Of a DNA stretch of 64,000 nucleotides, positions 1 through 7,484 are shown piece after piece. Every line of letters starts with the position of its first letter. Positions within the stretch are counted from its first letter, which is position 1. A program made the position numbers and the translations under genes. Below the pieces are notes generated by a model. It was not told where the DNA came from. It was given only the letters and a program-made list of their open reading frames with translations, and ran no database searches. Source of the DNA: Oligoflexia bacterium (GTDB taxonomy: Bacteria > Bdellovibrionota > UBA1018); NCBI GenBank assembly GCA_014376785.1, contig JACMQW010000016.1, forward strand, positions 62,001-126,000, in the 5' to 3' direction.

Positions 1-430
1 CACGCAGAGACGCTTCTTTCTCGCGGATATTTGCATCCCGCTCTTTCAAGGCCCTGCGGATAGACGGCACCAGCCTTCCCGGTTGAGACTTCAGGATGAC
101 ATCTGCGACACCGCTTTTGATGAGATCTACCGCGCGCTCTTCACCCACTGCTCCCGAAAAAACAAGAAAAGGAATCTCTGGAAAAACATCCCGCACGTCT
201 CGTAACGCGGACCAAGCGTCCAAGCCAGGGAGATTGAAATCGCAGATGATCACATCGGCATCGATCGATGAAACACGGGATTTAAAGTCTGACCCTTCTC
301 GCAGGATCTCGACCTCTGCTTCCGCCCACTCGCGGCGGAGCGTTCTTTCTAGTAACGCGGCATCGGATTCTGAATCCTCGACTACAAAAAACCGAAGGGG
401 TTTCGATTTGCCTTCTAGAGTTAGGTCCAT
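1..430 (-). CDS. Response regulator receiver domain, 3' end outside window
   Basis: The visible 143 residues form a complete REC (CheY-like) domain. The acidic pair is E18-D19, the phosphoacceptor Asp64 lies in CDFNLPG, the switch Ser92 in FSGA and the conserved Lys114 in LKS. It should accept a phosphoryl group from a histidine kinase in the cytoplasm. The start is the ATG at 430-428. A charged helix (KERDANIREKEAS) follows the REC domain and runs off the left edge, so an output domain (kinase, GGDEF or PAS) probably follows but cannot be seen. The REC assignment is certain; the output is unknown. Confidence 0.88.
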   Translation of the reverse strand, partial: MDLTLEGKSKPLRFFVVEDSESDAALLERTLRREWAEAEVEILREGSDFKSRVSSIDADVIICDFNLPGLDAWSALRDVRDVFPEIPFLVFSGAVGEERAVDLIKSGVADVILKSQPGRLVPSIRRALKERDANIREKEASLR

Positions 431-514
431 GACTTACTATGAAGCCATAAAATGGCCTGGAGATCGAGCAGGATGATGAATTGATCCAAAATGACCCATT
501 TTTACTCGATAGCT

Positions 515-531
515 TAGGCATCAGCTTTGCT
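515..531 (+). promoter_or_regulatory. Candidate sigma-54 promoter (-24/-12)
   Basis: TAGGCATCAGCTTTGCT has the GG-N10-GC core and a perfect TTGCT -12 element, and matches 10 of 13 defined consensus positions. It lies about 145 bp upstream of the outer-membrane barrel start at 675. Weaker than the sites at 2545, 2750 and 26456. Confidence 0.4.
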
Positions 532-674
532 TTTTCAGGGGTGTCACCAAAAGTGAAGGAATTTCGATTGAACCCCTACGAGCGTTCATCCCGTTGATTT
601 CCTTGACCCCATTGAAGGAAAAGATGTGCCCTTCGCTTCCTGAAACCATTCCCTTCTTGAAAGAGAGATGCTCC

Positions 675-1370
675 ATGTTGACTCGAAATTTTATCACTCC
701 TCGCATTCTTGGATCCGCCCTCGCCGCGGTGGCAGTCCTTGTCCCGCTTCCATCCCTCGCGGATACAACGACCACGACGACCACTTCCGGGTCGACTGGA
801 TCTAGCGCTCCAGGCTCGGTTGCAATCGTGTTTTCTCCATCTCTTACGAGCGTTCGTTCGGACTCGAAACTCCCTCAGGAACAGGGCTTGAGCGCCGACC
901 GGAAGTTCGGAATGGGAGCCGGAATTCTCTTCGACGCTCCCCTGTCGGACGGCTTAAGCCTCGGAGTAGGGGCACTTTATATCGAAAGAAAATTCCAAAT
1001 CGGCACCGGAACCACCCGCGTTCAGCGGAAAGCGCCTACGATCTTCGTCCCGGTTGAAGCGAAAGTTTGGCTGGGTAACGGCTTTTCGATCGGTGGAGGA
1101 GCATTCGGCGCCGTTAAAGTGGGCGACGCAAAAGATGAAATTGTCACAGGTAGCACCACCCTCCAATCGACCTCTGCCCAGGATCGTAAATCACTCGACT
1201 ACGGCCTAACCGCTTCCGTGAACTTCCTCCTTCCGGTCTCTGGAAGAACAGGATTACTGCTCGGCGCTCGCTACCTCTACGGACTTTCTAATAACACGAG
1301 AAATTCCGCGATCTATAATGAAAAGATCGATGACCTCGCGTTCACGGCAGGACTTTCCTTCAGCATTTAG
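675..1370 (+). CDS. Outer-membrane beta-barrel protein
   Basis: A 231-residue protein with a Sec signal peptide (MLTRNF..., hydrophobic core, cleavage near PSLA-D) and a Thr/Ser-rich linker (TTTTTTTSGSTGSS). About 190 residues of alternating amphipathic beta-strands follow, with Gly/aromatic turns typical of small OmpX/OmpA-like barrels, and the last strand ends in LSFSI. The ATG at 675 is preferred over an in-frame TTG at 594 because the signal peptide begins there and AAGAGAG precedes it. No catalytic motif is seen. It stands alone between a divergent response regulator and sodB. The barrel fold is inferred from sequence pattern; its function is unknown. Confidence 0.75.
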   Translation: MLTRNFITPRILGSALAAVAVLVPLPSLADTTTTTTTSGSTGSSAPGSVAIVFSPSLTSVRSDSKLPQEQGLSADRKFGMGAGILFDAPLSDGLSLGVGALYIERKFQIGTGTTRVQRKAPTIFVPVEAKVWLGNGFSIGGGAFGAVKVGDAKDEIVTGSTTLQSTSAQDRKSLDYGLTASVNFLLPVSGRTGLLLGARYLYGLSNNTRNSAIYNEKIDDLAFTAGLSFSI

Positions 1371-1501
1371 GTCCTAGCCTGTGAAGCTTAAGCTTACTTA
1401 GTTCATACTGTTCCTGAATCGTTACTCACAAACCAAACGGGAATTTTTTTCAAACATCAAGTTGAAAGGATTTCCGTTTTTTTTACCACTGAAAGGTCAC
1501 C

Positions 1502-2206
1502 ATGAAATTCCAACTCCCAAAACTCGACTACCAACCCAGCGCTTTCGGCTCATTTCTTTCCGTTGAAAGTTTTACTTACCACTATGGGAAGCACCATCAG
1601 GCCTATATCGATCAAACAAATAAGGTAATCCAATCGACTCCTTTCGAATCCGCTTCATTAGAAACGATCGTGAAAGAATCAAAGGACAAACTCTATAATC
1701 AGTCGGCACAGGCCTGGAATCACACGTTCTATTGGAAATCCATGACTCCACAAAAGGAAACTCCTTCGCGAGAACTTGAGACTGCGATCACGTCGCGATT
1801 CGGCACAATGGATCTCTTCGCAAAAGAATTCGTGGAAAAAGGAGTTTCCCAATTCGGATCCGGATGGGTTTGGTTGGTTCAAAAAGAAATGGGTGATCTC
1901 AGTTCTCCTCTGGAAATCGTTTCGACATCAAATGCCGAAAACCCCATTCGCATGGGAATGAAGCCCATTCTCGCTTGCGACGTTTGGGAACACGCCTATT
2001 ACATTGATCACCGAAATGCGAGGGAAGCGTTTTTAAAGGAATGGGTCACCAAGGCTGCATGGCAATTCGCGAGCGCTAATTTTTCACTCGCTACCCTACC
2101 TGAAATGGGCGCGACCATGGTCCACGATTCGGGTTGGGAGCCCCTCCGAACGGAATCTGAGGGTGCGTCGAAAACTCTTAATCTTAAATCCCAGAACTCA
2201 ATCTAG
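1502..2206 (+). CDS. sodB: Superoxide dismutase (Fe type)
   Basis: Converts superoxide to hydrogen peroxide and oxygen in the cytoplasm. The metal ligands are H27 (YHYGKHH), H74 (WNHTFYW), D160 and H164 (DVWEHAYYIDH), all in the family order. Gln69 before WNH is the outer-sphere residue typical of iron enzymes, as is GSGWVWL. At 234 residues it is about 40 longer than usual FeSODs (around 193). The extra C-terminal tail after ASANF is polar and of unknown role. No signal peptide is present. A strong hairpin terminator follows, so it is likely monocistronic. Confidence 0.95.
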   Translation: MKFQLPKLDYQPSAFGSFLSVESFTYHYGKHHQAYIDQTNKVIQSTPFESASLETIVKESKDKLYNQSAQAWNHTFYWKSMTPQKETPSRELETAITSRFGTMDLFAKEFVEKGVSQFGSGWVWLVQKEMGDLSSPLEIVSTSNAENPIRMGMKPILACDVWEHAYYIDHRNAREAFLKEWVTKAAWQFASANFSLATLPEMGATMVHDSGWEPLRTESEGASKTLNLKSQNSI

Positions 2207-2223
2207 AATTTAAATTTAAATAA

Positions 2224-2260
2224 AAAAAGAGAAGTCGCTTTTCAAGCGACTTCTCTTTTT
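2224..2260. terminator. Bidirectional intrinsic terminator
   Basis: A 17-bp perfect stem (arms 2224-2240 and 2244-2260, GAGAAGTCGCTT core) with a TTC loop, flanked by A-rich and T-rich tracts. It serves sodB on the plus strand and the DUF1328 gene on the minus strand, which converge here. Confidence 0.92.
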
Positions 2261-2286
2261 TTTATTTAAAAGGTTCATCAAAAAAA

Positions 2287-2469
2287 CTAAGTAATGCTCC
2301 GTCCGCCCTTACCGGTGACTAAGCTCACAACGAAAGAAATGATTGCGAGAAGAACAAAGATACCGAGCAACATGCGACCGATCTCAACGGACATTCCTGC
2401 GAATCCGCCGGCTCCTAAAGCCATTGCAGCCAAACCGATAACGAAAAAAGCAATTGCAGCGCGTAACAT
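2287..2469 (-). CDS. DUF1328 (YtjA-like) small membrane protein
   Basis: A 60-residue protein made almost wholly of two transmembrane helices (MLRAAIAFFVIGLAAMALG and MLLGIFVLLAIISFVVSL) with a short Gly/Ala loop and a basic tail. The LRAAIAFFVIGLAA start is the DUF1328 signature. It has a strong ribosome-binding site (GAGGAGGT) before the ATG. The biochemical role of the family is unknown, though members are often found with other stress-related envelope proteins. A good sigma-54 promoter sits about 80 bp upstream at 2545-2561. The family call is firm. Confidence 0.9.
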   Translation of the reverse strand: MLRAAIAFFVIGLAAMALGAGGFAGMSVEIGRMLLGIFVLLAIISFVVSLVTGKGGRSIT

Positions 2470-2544
2470 AGTGACCTCCTCAGTCGTTCAAATTTAGATG
2501 TTTTGTATGAGTCGTTCAGAATAAATCTGTCTGACCTGATTAAA

Positions 2545-2561
2545 AGCAATGCATGTACCAG
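2545..2561 (-). promoter_or_regulatory. Sigma-54 promoter of the DUF1328 gene
   Basis: Read on the minus strand it is CTGGTACATGCATTGCT. It has the GG-N10-GC core, TTGCT at -12, and 11 of 13 defined consensus positions. The predicted transcript start is near 2534, leaving a leader of about 65 nt. It faces away from the plus-strand sigma-54 site at 2750-2766, with about 190 bp between them. Confidence 0.65.
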
Positions 2562-2590
2562 GTCAAACCAACCCTATTTGGGGCATTTAG

Positions 2591-2606
2591 ACCCGCCAGG
2601 TGAGAT
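2591..2606 (+). promoter_or_regulatory. Candidate activator (enhancer) site, copy A
   Basis: The sequence ACCCGCCAGGTGAGAT is nearly repeated in inverted orientation at 2707-2721. It lies about 30 bp upstream of the -24 box of the minus-strand sigma-54 promoter. This placement suits a bacterial enhancer-binding protein. Identity of the activator is unknown. Confidence 0.42.
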
Positions 2607-2618
2607 AAGACACCTCCT

Positions 2619-2629
2619 GGGAAGTTCCC
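2619..2629. repeat. GGGAA-G-TTCCC palindrome
   Basis: An 11-bp palindrome in the divergent sigma-54 control region at 2470-2828. It may be an additional protein-binding site. No binding protein is identified. Apart from the two promoters and the mirrored sites, this 359-bp stretch has no plausible gene. Confidence 0.35.
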
Positions 2630-2706
2630 CTCGGCTTTCTAGCTCCAGGTGTACCGAGCGGTCATGGCCTCTTTGCCACTTTTGGAATCGATGAAGTGAA
2701 AACGAC

Positions 2707-2721
2707 ATCTCCCTGGCGGGG
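2707..2721 (-). promoter_or_regulatory. Candidate activator (enhancer) site, copy B
   Basis: On the minus strand it reads CCCCGCCAGGGAGAT, matching copy A at 2591-2606 except for one indel and one substitution. It sits about 30 bp upstream of the plus-strand -24 box at 2750. Each divergent promoter therefore has one copy, in mirrored orientation. Confidence 0.42.
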
Positions 2722-2749
2722 ATTTGAAAACGAAATGGGCGGGCTTCCC

Positions 2750-2766
2750 TTGGCATTCGACTTGCT
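2750..2766 (+). promoter_or_regulatory. Sigma-54 promoter of the 2829 gene
   Basis: TTGGCATTCGACTTGCT matches 11 of 13 defined consensus positions with the GG-N10-GC core intact. The predicted start near 2777 leaves a 52-nt leader before the ATG at 2829. Confidence 0.65.
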
Positions 2767-2828
2767 TTCTTAACAGTAAGATTCATGAGTGGGGGAACTG
2801 TCCTCTAGTCGAGTAGAAGGAGAAATTT

Positions 2829-3332
2829 ATGACTGAGACAAAGGGAAAAGCAATGGACTCAAAGGTAACGGACTCAAAGACCGCCGCAAAAGATGTCGCT
2901 TCAGAAAATAGCGCACAAACAGGGGAAGATGAAATTCGGAGACCGACCTTGGGTTGGACTTTTCTTCATCTGCGGAGATCGGCTCACCATTTCTCCCAAG
3001 GACTCCGTAAGCGCCTGTATGCGCTGAGTGATGAATGGGTAGCTGCCCCACTAGAGGAAGCAAGCTGGAAGTTGGCTGAGCGCGTGGAGAAAGTCGGAGC
3101 GGAAGTATTCCGTGCATTGGACAGCAAGCTGGAAACCCTCACTTCTAAGAAGAAGAAAACGATCGAGGAAGCAGTGGAGTTGGGGCGTTTTGATGATGAA
3201 GGTGGAGCTATGATTTCCTCCCCGGTCGCAAAGCGGAGTTCACCTAAGCCGGTAAAGAGTTTTGAGCGAGCGACTCCGGATTCCACTGATGTTCACGGAG
3301 CTATTCATACGGCTCCGCCAGCTCACCACTGA
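2829..3332 (+). CDS. Uncharacterised 167-residue charged protein
   Basis: I do not recognise this family. The protein has a polar N-terminus rich in Lys, Thr and Asp, and a central helical part (about residues 40-120) with basic and acidic heptad-like runs (EEASWKLAERVEKVGAEVFRALDSKLE). A low-complexity tail ends in HTAPPAHH. No signal peptide or membrane segment is evident, so it is probably cytoplasmic. The ATG has an excellent AAGGAG site. A sigma-54 promoter lies upstream and a hairpin terminator downstream, so it is a single-gene unit, divergent from the DUF1328 gene and probably co-regulated with it. Confidence 0.7.
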   Translation: MTETKGKAMDSKVTDSKTAAKDVASENSAQTGEDEIRRPTLGWTFLHLRRSAHHFSQGLRKRLYALSDEWVAAPLEEASWKLAERVEKVGAEVFRALDSKLETLTSKKKKTIEEAVELGRFDDEGGAMISSPVAKRSSPKPVKSFERATPDSTDVHGAIHTAPPAHH

Positions 3333-3376
3333 TTGAGATCATCAACGCTCTCATCTCAGAATTCAGCGTCATTATT

Positions 3377-3414
3377 AAAAAAGCCCTGATCCTAGAAGAG
3401 GAACAGGGCTTTTT
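3377..3414 (+). terminator. Intrinsic terminator
   Basis: Perfect 11-bp arms AAAAAGCCCTG (3377-3387) and CAGGGCTTTTT (3404-3414) with a purine-rich loop end the 2829 gene. It may also act on transcripts arriving from the minus-strand operon. Confidence 0.87.
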
Positions 3415-3462
3415 ACATTTGAATAAGACGATCGGTGGTCTCGCTCAGCGAAACGCAATTCT

Positions 3463-4098
3463 CTAACGGTCACATACCGTAGCACTTCCGTCCCAATACC
3501 CGCGGATGGTTTTCACACCGTCCTTACCGATCGATGAAAAATAGAATTTTCTTTTATCTGATTTCTCAATCTGGGGAAGAAGGTCAGAACAAGGCGATCC
3601 AAAAGGAACGGCTATAGCCACCTCAACATTGGTTTTCCTCAGGTCGCATTGGCCTATTCCCTCCCCGTACCACTTCGCAAGCGTACGAGTTAGGGTTCTG
3701 CCGGTCGGCTCCTCATATTCGCCAGAATACTCGCGCTGCTCGGTTCCATCCTTCTTTTCTGGAGTTCGAGGAGCACCCTCTTGAATGAGTTTTGCGCGCC
3801 AATCGGCCGCGCCTAACTTTGAACCCTTACAGTCTATTGCCTCATAGAAGATACGATTCCATGCAGCGACCGATTCACCGACGAAGACCGAGTCACGATA
3901 ACACCTCACCTGGGGCTGGTAAGCCTCGTGGCCCACCGGCACAGGCACAACCCGCTCCGAGCACAGATACTTTCCTCGTGCTTTTAGTTTTTGATCGAGC
4001 CGAGACTCGCTCAGGGTTCCGCACGCCGCAGAAAGGAGGACCAGCCCGCCAGCAAATATGCACGTTAGGGCAAAAGAACGGGAATTAATGAGTGACAC
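3463..4098 (-). CDS. Lipoprotein of unknown function
   Basis: A 211-residue protein with a lipoprotein signal: hydrophobic stretch, then L-S-A-A-C with the lipidated Cys at residue 26. The mature part has several cysteines and Trp residues and no recognised domain. The start is a GTG at 4098 that overlaps the preceding 116-residue gene by 14 bp, with GGAAAG upstream. It is the last gene of a minus-strand operon beginning at 5282 whose other members are small membrane proteins, so it probably acts in the envelope. Confidence 0.72.
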   Translation of the reverse strand: MSLINSRSFALTCIFAGGLVLLSAACGTLSESRLDQKLKARGKYLCSERVVPVPVGHEAYQPQVRCYRDSVFVGESVAAWNRIFYEAIDCKGSKLGAADWRAKLIQEGAPRTPEKKDGTEQREYSGEYEEPTGRTLTRTLAKWYGEGIGQCDLRKTNVEVAIAVPFGSPCSDLLPQIEKSDKRKFYFSSIGKDGVKTIRGYWDGSATVCDR

Positions 4099-4435
4099 GT
4101 TCGTCTGAATTCTTTCCTTGGAGTGCTCCGGCCAAAGTTACTACCCCCGCTATCACGCCCGGAACAATGGAGGGCATCGAACGCATCAGGCGGGCCGCAA
4201 TCATCACCCGTGAAATTCCAATTACCCCGGCCGTGAATCCGCCGGCAGCTCCCAAGAGAGCAGCTTCTACCGGGTGATCTCTGATCCACTCCACGCTGGA
4301 ATGGGCCATCGGACGGAAGGATTCCGGCAGGAATTCGATGACCGCGTCTAACTTCTCATCAAATTCCGATTGGTCTGCCGCAAGATTTTCGATGCCATCG
4401 ACAGGATGATCAGTTTTTCCATTCTCGTTATTCAT
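4085..4435 (-). CDS. Small membrane protein with Gly/Ala-rich helices
   Basis: A 116-residue protein with an acidic soluble N-terminus (about 65 residues) followed by two hydrophobic helices rich in small residues (AALLGAAGGFTAGVIGI and IVPGVIAGVVTLAGAL). The glycine-zipper pattern and the phrase RDHPVEAALLGAAGG resemble the membrane anchor of DUF883/YqjD proteins (ENPLAAAAIGVGVG), which the next gene encodes. Likely inner-membrane associated. RBS AAGGAG precedes the ATG. I do not assign a family with confidence. Confidence 0.68.
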   Translation of the reverse strand: MNNENGKTDHPVDGIENLAADQSEFDEKLDAVIEFLPESFRPMAHSSVEWIRDHPVEAALLGAAGGFTAGVIGISRVMIAARLMRSMPSIVPGVIAGVVTLAGALQGKNSDERVTH

Positions 4436-4462
4436 GTCTTTCTCCTTTTAATCTCGTGAGGA

Positions 4463-4738
4463 CTATTCCCGGCGATTCATCATCCGACGGACCAGCCCGC
4501 CTAGAATAAAACCAACCCCTACTCCGATCGCTGCGGCAGCTAAGGGATTTTCTTTTGCCCAAGCTACAGCAATCTCTTTTTTTTCATTGAAGGCTACCTG
4601 AAGGGTATTTGCGCCAGAAGCGGCTCCTAATGATTCCTTCCCTTCGTCCACAGCGTTGGTTGTCTTGTCTTTTAGTTCTTTCGTGAGTGTGTTCATTTTA
4701 TGACCTAGCTGTTCAGCGTTTAGATTGAGTTGGGACAT
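4463..4738 (-). CDS. DUF883 / YqjD-ElaB-like membrane-anchored protein
   Basis: A 91-residue protein with an amphipathic helical N-terminus (residues 1-60) and a C-terminal transmembrane helix (ENPLAAAAIGVGVGFILGGL) ending in a basic RRMMNRRE tail. This is the layout of the YqjD/ElaB/DUF883 family. E. coli members anchor at the inner membrane and have been linked to ribosome association in stationary phase. It is 26 bp from the downstream gene and 22 bp from the upstream one, so it is part of the 5282-3463 operon. Confidence 0.82.
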   Translation of the reverse strand: MSQLNLNAEQLGHKMNTLTKELKDKTTNAVDEGKESLGAASGANTLQVAFNEKKEIAVAWAKENPLAAAAIGVGVGFILGGLVRRMMNRRE

Positions 4739-4760
4739 ATTCGGTTCTTTCTTACGGCGT

Positions 4761-5282
4761 TTATCTACGATTTCGTTGAGGTGCGGGAGCCCTCTCCGAG
4801 GACATTCCCACTAGAAAACCAATCACCACAGACGCGGCGACAATTCTTCCAGCCTGTTGTTTTAAGATCATCTTAGGGTCCAAGGTACTCTTCGCAATGT
4901 CCTTTGAAAGGGTTAAGAGGTCCTTGCCTGTCTCAGTCAAGACGACATCATCGGTTGTGGAAGCCTCTTTGGATCGACTAAACTGCATTTTCAGAATGAA
5001 GAGTGCGAGCCCGGAGAGAACGAGACAGGAACCCGAGGTGATCAGAGAAGAAATCAGCGGAGAGAATTCGAGACTGATGAGCGTTTGATAGCCAGCAAAA
5101 GTAAGCCAACTCAGCACAAAGAAGGCGAAAATAATCGCAAGCGCGCCATAGACTCCACCGCCAATGATGAGCGGTAACTTTGCCTTTATGCGCTGGGTAA
5201 GGACATCCCCCAATAGGGTTAGAAAATCCTTGGTTTGACTTCCCCACTCGCGGGCAAGGTCATCAAAAGAACGGGGTTGCAT
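4761..5282 (-). CDS. Holin-X / YqjE-type phage-holin-superfamily III membrane protein
   Basis: 173 residues with two adjacent transmembrane helices (about 37-62 and 71-95), flanked by an amphipathic N-terminus and a long polar tail. A third hydrophobic stretch lies near the C-terminus (IVAASVVIGFLVGMS). The layout fits the Actinobacterial Holin-X/YqjE superfamily, whose members commonly sit next to YqjD/DUF883 genes as here. No lysis gene or other phage gene is near, so a lysis role is unlikely. It is the first gene of the minus-strand operon. Confidence 0.75.
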   Translation of the reverse strand: MQPRSFDDLAREWGSQTKDFLTLLGDVLTQRIKAKLPLIIGGGVYGALAIIFAFFVLSWLTFAGYQTLISLEFSPLISSLITSGSCLVLSGLALFILKMQFSRSKEASTTDDVVLTETGKDLLTLSKDIAKSTLDPKMILKQQAGRIVAASVVIGFLVGMSSERAPAPQRNRR

Positions 5283-5418
5283 GCATTCTCCTTAAGCTCA
5301 AATAAATAAGATCAGGTTTAAGAATCCTTCCACCGTAACAAAGACAGTGACACAGGACTCTCTTTCCGGACTGTGGTCGTAACCTTCCAACTCTATCTTT
5401 CAGACCAACCCCTTAAGA

Positions 5419-5435
5419 AGCAAGGTGAAGGCCAT
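5419..5435 (-). promoter_or_regulatory. Possible sigma-54 promoter of the 5282-3463 operon
   Basis: Minus-strand ATGGCCTTCACCTTGCT keeps the TGGC and TTGCT blocks and the GG-N10-GC spacing but matches only 9 of 13 positions. It lies 137 bp upstream of the 5282 start. Its weight comes mainly from similar sites at neighbouring genes of the same type. Confidence 0.35.
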
Positions 5436-5503
5436 GAGAATGGGTGACATAATGTCCCGGATAGACCTAAAAAAAGGGAAAGTCCGCCCATTCTCCGGAT
5501 AGA
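5436..5503. repeat. Clustered inverted and direct repeats between divergent operons
   Basis: Three signals lie together: 9-bp perfect inverted arms GAGAATGGG (5436-5444) and CCCATTCTC (5487-5495); an 11-bp palindrome GACAT-A-ATGTC (5446-5456); and a direct repeat CCGGATAGA (5457-5465 and 5495-5503). They lie just upstream of the possible sigma-54 site, where activators bind. Confidence 0.5.
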
Positions 5504-5534
5504 AAAGTCACTTCAAGAAAGAGGGTGTTGGCCG

Positions 5535-7421
5535 ATGCACAGATTTCCCAATGGAAAGCAGAGAATGATCAAACGGGGGGCAATCGCGTTTGCCTTACTT
5601 CCCGTTACGCTCTACGCCGTCTACTTTTTAAGTGTGATCGTGTTTCTGAATACCCCCCTGTTCACTGGAGTCACTGGAATGCGGGACCCGGAAAATACCC
5701 AAGTTCTGTTCTCTCGGGCCTGGTCTCCCTGGCCAGACACCCTTTACGTAGGAAAAATCACCGTCGCCATTCGGGATGCCAGCGTCACGTCGAAACTCAC
5801 TTTTTCTCACGTGAAAATTCGCTTCGACACCCGCGCACTTTTTCACCGTGAAGCGCTCCTTCATTCAGTCGAGGTGGAAAATACGGAAGCTTTCATCCAC
5901 TTCAAGGACGAAAGTGAGAGCCTGAAATTTCGAGAAAAGTTTGAAACTGCTGAGGATAAAATTGAGGTAACCGACGAGGAGATTTCGGAACGAAAAAAAA
6001 CACGTTTCAAAATTAATGTTGAGGATATCGCACTCCCCCAAGTCAGTCTGATCCAATTCGACAATGATCGCATTACCGGTGACATCGGTATTCGAGGAAA
6101 ATTCTTTTTGCAGCCGGGAGCAGAGGCCGAAATCGGTCCAGCGACTCTGAAAATTTCCCAAGGCAAATGGAACGAGGATTTGAAAAAAATCAGTTTTGAA
6201 TCAAAGATTCATTTTGATCGATTTATTCCCGCACGAACGAAAGGCGATGAGGTTTACCGGCACCTTTCGGCCGACGCCTCGGGGACAGCTCAGGCCGAGA
6301 CGCTTCGAATCCTCAACGTCACGCTCCGAAGTTTAGGCGAGTACGGTTTTGGTACGGGAAACACTGCCCTAAAAACAGAACTTCATGTCCGCTCTGGGCG
6401 GCTACTCCCCGGGAGCTTTCTGGAATCCGAGCCGACGGCGATCCATTTCGAAAGTCCTCGGATCCAGGTCGGTGGCCAGGGCCAAGTTTCCTGGAAAGTG
6501 GCGGAAAAAGGAGATTTCTCGACTCTGAAAGTCCATGCCTCGAGCGCGAAAACGAAAATTCAAGTCTCTGAGCGCATGAAGGTCGAAGGAGCAGTGGAAG
6601 AAGTAAAAGCGGAAGCAACGCTCTCCAGCCTGTTTATTCCGACTGCGTTCTCCGGACTCACCGCATCTCTGAAAGTTCAGAATGGCCAATTCCAGTGCGT
6701 GACCAATTCTACAGAACCCTGGAGGGTTAAAATTCGCATCGGCGGAGAACTGCAAGTTCTCGCCGGCACTCGAACTTCTAAATTACCGAAAAAGCCTCCG
6801 TCGAATTTTCAAATCGATATTATCGACTCTAGCGTGAAACTGAAAGAATTTGGCAAAGTCGACGGTCGTGGGCGGTTAAATTTTTCAGTCGATCCCATCG
6901 ATTTTCAAGCCGGACGATCAAACTTCCCCGCAGTAAGTCTCGTGTATGCCGTGCGCCTCGAAAACCAGTACAACTTTGTCATTCAGGCAAAAAACCAAAA
7001 CCTCTACCGCCTGTTTGGTCAGAATAAAAAAGAGTCCGATCTCTGGAACGGTGACACCAAGATCGAGGTGAATGGTTTTGATGAAATCCTCCGCTACCTT
7101 CACGACACGGATCGTCTCTCTGGACTGGTAAAATCGCTCTTTAGCTCGAAAATTTTGACGGCTGCAGTGGAGTGGCAAGCTGCGAGCGACTCACTCTGGA
7201 TTCGAATGAAGTCATTGAAAACAGATCGCTCCCTTTCCATTTTCGGAACGTATGTACAAGACGACAAAAAAGCTGCAACTGGAGTATTCGAAGGCAAAGT
7301 GATCGGGATCCCCGTAGGAATCGGATTGAGTGGCGAGGATGTCAAGTTTCGCGTGCTCCCGAAACAGTCTTGGTATGACGAACTGAAGCAGCCAGGGGAC
7401 AAAAAAGCCGCCCCGAAGTGA
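5535..7421 (+). CDS. AsmA/DUF748-like envelope protein
   Basis: 628 residues with one N-terminal transmembrane helix (about residues 16-38, FALLPVTLYAVYFLSVIVF), then a long periplasmic region of beta-rich repeats with no catalytic motif. The single anchor plus extended amphipathic beta-strands (for example KLTFSHVKIRFDTRALFHREALLHSVEVENTEAFIHF) is the pattern of the AsmA/TamB/DUF748 group, which includes bridge-like proteins that move phospholipid between the membranes. The ATG at 5535 has AGAGGGTG upstream; an ATG at 5565 is an alternative. The superfamily call is an inference from pattern. Confidence 0.7.
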   Translation: MHRFPNGKQRMIKRGAIAFALLPVTLYAVYFLSVIVFLNTPLFTGVTGMRDPENTQVLFSRAWSPWPDTLYVGKITVAIRDASVTSKLTFSHVKIRFDTRALFHREALLHSVEVENTEAFIHFKDESESLKFREKFETAEDKIEVTDEEISERKKTRFKINVEDIALPQVSLIQFDNDRITGDIGIRGKFFLQPGAEAEIGPATLKISQGKWNEDLKKISFESKIHFDRFIPARTKGDEVYRHLSADASGTAQAETLRILNVTLRSLGEYGFGTGNTALKTELHVRSGRLLPGSFLESEPTAIHFESPRIQVGGQGQVSWKVAEKGDFSTLKVHASSAKTKIQVSERMKVEGAVEEVKAEATLSSLFIPTAFSGLTASLKVQNGQFQCVTNSTEPWRVKIRIGGELQVLAGTRTSKLPKKPPSNFQIDIIDSSVKLKEFGKVDGRGRLNFSVDPIDFQAGRSNFPAVSLVYAVRLENQYNFVIQAKNQNLYRLFGQNKKESDLWNGDTKIEVNGFDEILRYLHDTDRLSGLVKSLFSSKILTAAVEWQAASDSLWIRMKSLKTDRSLSIFGTYVQDDKKAATGVFEGKVIGIPVGIGLSGEDVKFRVLPKQSWYDELKQPGDKKAAPK

Positions 7422-7484
7422 AGGCGATACCGATCGCCCTCGCTTAAAAAAACTAAGCCCGCTTCCCCGTTATCCCAGATTCAT

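Noticed and set aside
4761-5282. Phage lysis cassette from the holin-like protein
   Set aside because: No endolysin, spanin or other phage gene is near, and the neighbours are YqjD-type envelope proteins.
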